DNA of 64,000 bases, taken from Epiperipatus broadwayi. Taxonomy: Eukaryota > Onychophora > Udeonychophora > Euonychophora > Peripatidae. Each line of letters opens with the position of its first letter. Position 1 is the first letter of the stretch. The notes under the pieces are model-generated. The model had not been told where the DNA came from. It ran no database searches and worked only from the letters and a program-made list of their open reading frames with translations. Where the stretch lies: positions 4,345,149 through 4,409,148 of the forward strand of contig JAQFVV010012405.1 in NCBI GenBank assembly GCA_028023455.1, read 5' to 3'. Made by a program: the position numbers and the translations under genes. Of this stretch, positions 57,869 to 64,000 are shown piece after piece.

Positions 57869-58265
57869 GTGAGCATGTGTTTCAATTATGCCAAAAAAAC
57901 AGCAAAAAAAAAAAAACTCCATGGAATATCACAACTTGTACTTCAATATGCTGTTGATGCTTTTAATAAATTAAAAAATATGATATTTCATCACGGGAAA
58001 ATAACTACTGTAACAAAACCATTTGTAGATTTATTATTTTACCTCATTTATTGTATGGAAGTCTTGGATACTCTATGGTACAATATAAAAGCATTAGAGA
58101 AGTTTCCTTTAAGAATACTCCATAAAATTTTAGAAATACAATCGAAAGATTGAATAAATTAATCAATATGTTCTTGAACTTGCTGAATCCACAATTGTAA
58201 AACAAATGAACAATGCAATGTCTTCTAAAAAAAAGTGTTTTGAGTATGGTTTTAGTGAAGAAGGT
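57869..58265 (+). pseudogene. LINE C-terminal (post-RT) fragment
   Basis: The translation contains AFNKLKNMIFHHGKITTVTK, then LIYCMEVLDTLW, KALEKFPLR and LHKILEIQ, and after a stop VLELAESTIVKQM. It matches the widespread post-RT LINE pattern 'aF.kL...vw...gis..TK...y...vl..LlYg.E.Wt...r....Le.Fh.r.lr.iL.i.w.d...n..vl..a...si'. The cysteine and tryptophan of the CETW motif are changed. 5' truncated and stop-interrupted. Confidence 0.65.
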
Positions 58266-58664
58266 AGTCACCCCCCCTCCACTATCTACATTGTAAGGAT
58301 TATCTCAAAATATTAAAAAAGTGCAATATTTTTTTTTCCATTGGAAAGATATAACAGAGAATACAATGCATTAGAAAGCTACTATTAGACATAGGTGTTG
58401 AAATATTTAAGAAAGAAAAGTTTTCTGCTAAAAAAGTTAAAAGCATTGGAAAATATCGTATAAACAGGAAAATGGATTAGCAAGTTTTATATGTGAATGT
58501 ATTTGTGGGTCTCAGTTTTAGTCATTGCAAAATTCATTATTGGAGCCTATTTTTTATTTTTTGCATGAGAGTTGAAGTGATCGTATTCAGTTATAAATGA
58601 TTATTATATACAGGTAAGTATTTAAATTTTTAAAATGTCAGATGCATCCAAAATAAGTTCTAGC

Positions 58665-58945
58665 TAATGTTAAAACAGGCAAAACTCTCCATATAGTAGT
58701 GCCATTTAGTGCAAGCCAGAGTAATCAGTGGATGCCAAAAGGCTTGTTCATAAAATCCATATTTAGTGCCTACTCATCCAATATCCCAGACTAGTTTCTA
58801 ACTTGTGGCTTTTATCAGTGTCTGGCTCCATTGATTACTCCTGGATTGCACTGAGTGGCATTACTGTATGGAGAGTTTTGCCTGTTTTAATAACAGTTAT
58901 GAGCACGCATAAGAAATGGTGATCATGTGATGTTTAGTGGTTTTT
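58665..58945. mobile_element. HH-F palindromic element, decayed ribozyme
   Basis: Terminal arms 'taaaacaggcaaaactctcc' and 'ggagagttttgcctgtttta' plus inner arms 'agtgcaagccagagtaatca' and 'tgattactcctggattgcac'. The minus core at about 58776-58824 reads CTGATAA (58812-58818), an AAGC/AGTT-type stem, GAAA and ACTAGTC. G8 is mutated to A, so cleavage is not expected. Confidence 0.8.
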
Positions 58946-59296
58946 TAGCTAATGTATGAGCAACATTCATTCTAACAATATATAACTCCTGTTGCAGTAA
59001 TTTGGAGTTAATGCATGAAAGCATCACATTTACTACCTCAGCATCCACTTAAGCACTATCCAAAATATTACCAAACAATACATCTTATGCCATTAAATCA
59101 CATTCTTTCACTGAGTACTGATCATAGAGATTTCTATCAAGCTTAAGGAAATTTATTAAAAAAATTTTTAAAGGGTAAAATGATAATTATTAATTTAATT
59201 GCAAATAGAAAAAAAAAGTATTTTGAAATTAGCATAAGAAGAATTAATCATTCATTCATGAAATAATAATAAAAGAATAATAAATTCATTTTCTGT

Positions 59297-59548
59297 TGTT
59301 AAAACAGGCAAAACTCACTATATATATTGCCACACCCAGCAAGCTAGAGTAATCAATGGATGTCAGAAGGCTTGTGCATAAAATCCCCATCTAGTGCCTA
59401 CTCATCCAATATCCCCAGACTAGTTTCTGGCTTATGGCCTTCGTCAGTGAGGAGCCTTGGATCTGAGAGCCTTCTGGCATCCATTGATTACCCTAGCTTG
59501 CTGTGTGTGGCAATATATATATAGTGAGTTTTGCCTGTTTTAATAGGA
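59297..59548. mobile_element. HH-F palindromic element, best copy
   Basis: Arms of about 65 bp: 'taaaacaggcaaaactcact' through 'agtaatcaatgg' and their complement ending at about 59546. TTAA-like tetranucleotides sit at both ends, which could be a TTAA target duplication but are also part of the arms. The hammerhead occupies the loop between the arms. Confidence 0.85.
59404..59462 (-). ncRNA. Hammerhead ribozyme, type I, HH-F
   Basis: Minus strand: CTGACGA (59441-59447); A, then GGC-CATAA-GCC, then A (stem II, 59428-59440); GAAA (59424-59427); palindromic stem III ACTAGT (59419-59424); cleavage C (complement of 59418, GUC). Stem I proximal TCCTCA/TGGGGA (59448-59453 with 59412-59417), internal loop, and distal ATCCAA/TTGGAT (59457-59462 with 59404-59409). 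The proximal helix equals that of HH-B, which ties the two families. Only the A-A pair next to the core is unusual. Confidence 0.85.
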
Positions 59549-59569
59549 TAAAATGTAATAAGTTATATT

Positions 59570-59695
59570 ATAAATGTACTTAATAACCTCCACTTCACCA
59601 AACATTTTTGAAACATTTAAATAAAGACATCTTAAAAGATAAATGATATCCAAGATGTATATTATGCTAAACCAGCTTATTATATATTTTTATCA
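59570..59695 (-). mobile_element. HH-A fragment truncated inside the ribozyme
   Basis: Family sequence 'taacctccacttc', 'aaacatttaaataaagac', 'aaagataaatgatatccaag' and 'atgctaaaccagc', ending before the CTGATGA box. Confidence 0.65.
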
Positions 59696-59829
59696 TATGT
59701 TTAGTTTTTATCAATAGTAAATTGTTATATTTTGGTATATAAATATCAAACTTTCTCCACCCATAATTTTGACATGATCCATTCTAAATAAATATATTAA
59801 TGATTATCATTAATTATTTATTTGACTAA

Positions 59830-60590
59830 AGATTATCGCTAGCCCAAATATATTTTTTTGAACAAGTATGGACAAGTGAAAGTGTATTCCCATACCAATA
59901 TTTAAATATTTAAACTTATGTGCTTTTGGTATTATCATTACTTTTTATTATTATTTTTCATTGTAATCTTAATTTGTTTTTATCTTTAATTTTTAAATTA
60001 AATTATATCATAGGTATATGTATATATCCTGAGATAAATTTAATGGAATTTAATTAAACATTTCGTCACATAAAAAAATCTCAATCTGCTACAAAGATGT
60101 ATCTGCACTCTGTTTATTTTAAGATCTAAAAGCAAGGTAAAAGATGATATCCATTTTTTATTTGGAAAGGTTGTCTTGACAATAGAGTATATATTCTATT
60201 TATTTATTATGCTTTGGCTGTTATAATGTGAATTACATATAGAAAACAAGTAGTTATTATCATTTTATGGTTTATATATGTTAAGGTGTATATATAAATA
60301 ATGTTTAATATATGTATGGTTCTTAAAAAGCACTATACATGTAAAGGAAACATTACATAAAACTACTACAAGTTAATTTATGTCTCTGATAGGGGCTTTG
60401 AAATTAGATATACAAAATATTTTTTTTACTAGAATTGTATGTATTACTATTCATAATAGTTTATTTTTTTCCAATACTTGGTATTCAATAAAATTGTGGT
60501 TCAAATTAAATTTAACCTCAAATTTCCCAAAAATTGAATGACTCATGCACTTATTTTTATTCCCACAAAATATAGAAAAATAAAAATATA
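59830..60590. other. AT-rich non-coding stretch
   Basis: Nothing recognised. Confidence 0.45.
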
Positions 60591-60594
60591 TATA

Positions 60595-60713
60595 CATCTG
60601 GGTCTCTTTTTACGCGGACTTATTTAACACAATTTTGAAGTTACGCGATTCGTGTTTCACCGGAAGTGTGTTAAATAAGTCCGCGTAAAAAGAGACCCAC
60701 GTGTATGAACTCC
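60595..60713. mobile_element. 119-bp mini-MITE with long TIRs and TA flanks
   Basis: Arms of about 40 bp, from CATCTGGGTCTCTTTTTACG through 'cggacttatttaacaca' and their complement ending GAGACCCACGTG, with TA on both sides (60593-60594 and 60714-60715). This fits Tc1/mariner-type insertion. Confidence 0.8.
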
Positions 60714-61686
60714 GATAATGCGCTATTACTTTAAATAATAAATTTCGCGCACTTACGTTATATTGAAAGTAATAGCACATTATTGGAATTCGACTTTCAT
60801 CTTAGTAATTTCAATATTTTCAGCGCTTTATAATAGTAAGATTTTATGCAATAATGAAATTAAAATCATAATTTCCACATTTTATGTATACACACATTAA
60901 ATTTTACAAGATTATAATGTAAATTTGTTCAAACATTGTACGTGTTAATTTTGCATTTTAAATCACATTCTGTTTTTGCTTTTAAAAAAAAAACGTAATC
61001 AATTATTAATCATTTAGTGTCCACAAGTTTATTTTTAAAAGGTCAGTAATAGCAGTGGGCACAATTAAAAATTAAAATCTGATTTTTAATTGTAATTAAC
61101 AATTTAAAAATTATTTACTGCGACTTGAAATTAATGTGAAATTTGATTTTTAAACCGAATTGAAAATTAAAGACAAAAATAAGAATTTAATTTTTAGTTG
61201 TTAGTTTCATAAACAATTAATAAAATCATCGTCTCAAAGATTAATTACTAATTACGTTGTCACCAGAAAACCACTGTTACAACATGAGTGTGAAGATGGC
61301 GCTAGTTGTTTGAAAATGAACGTGTTTTTTTGGCAAATAGCTATAATAATTAAAACGTGTATAAAAAAATGTCAATTACTGTACTGTAAATTATGCATAA
61401 AATATATATTATTTTGAATAAAATTAAATATTATAGTTTAAAAAAGTTTGTCTTGTATCAATTTTTTTAAATTTGAAATTTTTTATAAGTCATATTTTAT
61501 TTCCTTATATTTTTTTTGCGCGAATTTTAAAGTAATTTTACGTTGGTGCTTTACTTTTACGCGAATTTTGAAAAATCACAGACCACATCCCCCCTTTTTC
61601 AATGTAAGTTACGTCTATTTTTGCGCAATTTCGTTTGTGCGTGTTTTCTGAGGAACCTATCTATCGCATAAAATGAGACCCAGGTG
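60595..61686. mobile_element. Possible 1.1-kb TA-flanked MITE sharing the left end
   Basis: A second right-type terminus, GAGACCCAGGTG followed by TA, lies at 61675-61688. Its complement matches the left end (CAYCTGGGTCTC, then a T-rich run and ACGCG or ATGCG). The interior has repeated 'ttttgcgcgaatttt' and 'acttttacgcgaattttg' words. It could be a full non-autonomous element of which the 119-bp form is a deletion, or two insertions. No transposase. Confidence 0.55.
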
Positions 61687-61708
61687 TATAACTATTTTTT
61701 TATTTATC

Positions 61709-61970
61709 TAGTGCCATGTTTTTTACTTGTAATAGTCATAAGGGAATCACCCCAACACATGCTCTGCATGAATTTATAAAGCTGAGAAATACTTAGACCA
61801 TCATCCTTTCATTTCTAAATGATTTAGATTCGCATATATATAAATTTGGGTAAAAAAGATAATATGGATTCATTCTTATCTTTTTAAAGATTCTATTTCT
61901 CAGCTTTATAAATTCTTACAGTGCATGTATCAGGGTAATTTCTTTATGACTATTACAAATAAAAAAAAAT
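61709..61970. mobile_element. Palindromic MITE-like repeat, about 75-bp arms
   Basis: 'tacttgtaatagtcataa.g' and 'aaatttataaagctgagaaat' on the left pair with 'atttctcagctttataaatt' and 'ttatgactattacaaata' on the right. The central about 110 bp is unpaired. No clear target duplication, class unknown. Confidence 0.75.
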
Positions 61971-62515
61971 ATACAAAAAAATATATGATAGAATAGATCT
62001 TTCTTATAAAGAATTAGTAAAGGATGAAGAAAAAACTTAGCATACTATAGATTTTAATAGAAGATAAGAGATTTAATCAGTAGTACATCTAGCTATGACA
62101 TCTTAATTTTCCAAGGATATGTGAATTAATTGTAAATTCATGAGGACAATAATATAAAGATATACTATTTCTATTGACAAACCTAAAAACATGATACCTT
62201 TTTTATCATAATGAAGCATCTTACTTTGTTATCTACTAAAATCCAGATCTCTCCCATTAAAGCAGACCATCTTTTTAAGGCTTTCTATATCTTGATCCAA
62301 TTTTTAAATATTATTAGTAACTTTTCTTTTTAAGATTTTTTTTTTTATCTTAACATTTTTGCCTTCCCTAATTTTTATTTATTGTCCTTCATAATCTTTT
62401 TTAGTTTATCTATTATAATTCCTTCAAATTTCTGGACATAATACTACAGAATCTATTATTTTGAAATATGATTTTTTTTTCCCTACAGTATAGGATTTTT
62501 CATACCTGCACTTAC
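61971..62515. other. AT-rich non-coding stretch
   Basis: Nothing recognised. Confidence 0.45.
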
Positions 62516-62519
62516 ATAT

Positions 62520-62832
62520 GTAACATATAGAGGGTTTCAACTCAAACTTTCACACAATCCTCAATCATTGATGCTATCTCATACCACTGATACACTTGAT
62601 CACACACATGTTGAAAAGATAAATAATCACCAATATATGTATTTTGTGATAAACCAGCACTCATCAGTTAGTCTGGATTATCATCTTCACACATATATAC
62701 AATCAAAACTCAGCTTATATTACGACAGCCAATCTTCATACTTTAATGGACAGTCTTCAAACCACTCCACCCCACAACTCTTCAGTTATCCATTTCATTG
62801 AAAATATGATGATGGAATGCTCAAAGTGGATT
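62520..62832 (-). mobile_element. HH-A single arm with near-complete hammerhead
   Basis: Same order as the left arm at 22.93 kb, up to 'gaaaatatgatgatggaatg'. Minus core: CTGATGA (rc of 62661-62667), stem II GTG/CAC with the correct G-C pair at the core, AAAA instead of GAAA, stem III ATACATAT, TTGGT stem I. The return arm is absent. The 77-residue frame over it is a repeat artefact. Confidence 0.7.
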
Positions 62833-62849
62833 GATCAAGTGAAATGAAT

Positions 62850-62985
62850 GAATGTCTGTGTGGTTAGATGCAGTGACAGGGTGGCAGTCTCTGGAACTCT
62901 AGGACTATAAATTGTAGTCCAGGTTTATTACTGCTATACTCAAACTTTTTATGAACTGTTGAGAAATAACACCAGACTTTTTAAA
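62850..62985 (+). repeat. Candidate SINE-G copy
   Basis: Box-A-like 'tgtgtggttagatgcagtga', a hairpin 'ctaggactataaattgtagtcc', and the family tail 'tatactcaaactttttatga'. Immediately follows the truncated HH-A arm. Confidence 0.45.
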
Positions 62986-63895
62986 AAGGAATGTATGATG
63001 AACTTGAACATGTGTTTTTTTTTTTTTTTTGAATGAGGAAAATCCAACTTAATTTATAAGGATTATTGTAAAAATACTCTGAAGAAGTGCAAAATTAATA
63101 GTTTTTATTGAAAAAATATGGTTGAAAATAGAATTCAGTAAGAATTACTATTAGATAAGATGATGAAATTTAAAAAAAAAAGTTGCTCCAGAGAAATTAA
63201 ATGATAATATCACAAAATATCAAATAAACAGAATGCTGGATCAACATGTTCTATATAGGGATGCATTTTCCTTCACAAATTGATTTGTTTTCATCACAAA
63301 ATTCAATTATTCTTAATACTTGCCATTTTTTTCTTAAAGTGAGAATGGATATATTCCTTTAATAGTTGCCGCTGATAAATTATTCATTTTTATTTTTTTC
63401 TCATTTTATTTTCATTAAGTAATCTTTTTTCATTATCTCTTTTTTGTATTTCTATATTAATAGTTGTAGCTTTTTAATTTATTCTGTTCATTCTCTATCA
63501 AATTTATATATTTAATACCTATAACCTTTTCTTCTCTTTTTATAATTATTCAAACTTGTTTAGCCATTACAGTTTTCAATTTCTTTAGCACAAACATAAA
63601 ATAAAGGTACTTTATAACTTCCTATCCAATGCTTGTTTTTAGTATTTTCATCTCAGAATACATTTTTATTGCTTAAACTAATTTATATTCATTTGTATTT
63701 TAAACTTTCTATAAGTTTTGTCAATCCTGCATAACATTTAGGTAAATTTGTAAATGCTGATGTATATCAATAAATATGAGATAAGGAACTAACTCTTTTA
63801 TCTGCAATGCTAACTCCATTATGATAAAAGCAACATTCGTTTAACAACTTATTTAAGAAGTTAGGAGATAAATAGTAGCCTGTATTACACTTCTA
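62986..63895. other. AT-rich non-coding stretch
   Basis: T-rich on the plus strand. No domain could be read on either strand. Confidence 0.4.
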
Positions 63896-63903
63896 TGTTT
63901 TTT

Positions 63904-64000
63904 TTTCATGTGTCAAAGCATCGGCTGGCCAGCAAGTGAACCCTGGACAACTGCTTATAAGGCAGCTGTGCTTAACCACTCAGCCACCAATGCTTGACAT
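63904..64000 (-). mobile_element. tRNA-derived mini-SINE, copy 4, cut by window end
   Basis: Minus strand shows a full cloverleaf-like outline: acceptor GCATTGG paired with CCGATGC, D arm 'ggctgagtggttaagc', anticodon arm GCTGC-CTTATAA-GCAGT, and a T-arm-like 'gggttcacttgctgg'. The acceptor stem is better kept than in copies 1-3. A short T run (A tail on the element strand) lies at 63898-63909. Target duplication cannot be checked because the window ends. Confidence 0.75.

Noticed and set aside
59297-59548. HH-F as a simple TTAA (piggyBac) MITE
   Set aside because: Ends do not start with the CCC usual for that superfamily, and the loop holds a structured hammerhead; the TTAA words may be part of the arms.

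Overview
The window looks like repeat-dense, intergenic or intronic DNA from an AT-rich animal genome, most likely an invertebrate. A+T is about three quarters by eye. No complete host gene is visible. The evidence for an animal is the mobile-element set: Penelope-like elements (PLEs) with GIY-YIG endonuclease, a CR1-group LINE whose ORF1 carries a PHD finger and an SGNH esterase, decayed LINEs of other types, tRNA-derived SINEs, a SPIN-like hAT element, a TTAA-flanked piggyBac-type MITE and TA-flanked MITEs. I cannot name the species. All coordinates and alignments were made by eye, so repeat edges are good to roughly 5-20 bases unless a target-site duplication fixes them.

The most striking content is a set of dispersed repeats that carry hammerhead ribozyme (HHR) cores. 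I call the families HH-A to HH-F. HH-A, B, D and F show the CUGANGA and GAAA core boxes, a short stem II, a palindromic stem III of about 3-4 bp, a UH cleavage position, and a two-part stem I with an internal loop. This is the type I layout known from PLE and retrozyme hammerheads. HH-C and HH-E have related but non-canonical hairpins; HH-E also carries tRNA-like sequence. Most copies occur as head-to-head inverted pairs. The only recognisable PLE coding copies are themselves a head-to-head pair (43.2-46.0 kb), so a PLE reverse transcriptase is a reasonable guess for what mobilised the ribozyme repeats.

Layout. 0-10 kb: PLE scraps, an exact 270-bp tandem duplication, a 630-bp GATA/GACA array, palindromes and HH-A, B, E and F copies. 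10-20 kb: HH-E with an internal tRNA-like sequence, HH-A and HH-F palindromes, a tRNA-SINE, a PLE endonuclease scrap, and two weak candidate host exons on the minus strand. 20-30 kb: a decayed LINE split by HH-A, more LINE scraps, a 104-bp SINE with clear target duplication, HH-A/C/E palindromes, a candidate plus-strand exon and the SPIN-like element. 30-43 kb: PLE-type direct repeats, a 746-bp piggyBac-type MITE, the HH-D palindrome with three complete hammerheads, a 2.2-kb LTR-like block and low-complexity repeats. 43-52.2 kb: the PLE pair, then a nearly full-length CR1-group LINE followed by two further truncated 3' ends in tandem. 52-64 kb: a small GC-richer promoter-like block, microsatellites, a second piggyBac-type MITE copy, a LINE C-terminal scrap, two HH-F palindromes, TA-flanked MITEs, HH-A and a last tRNA-SINE cut by the window edge.
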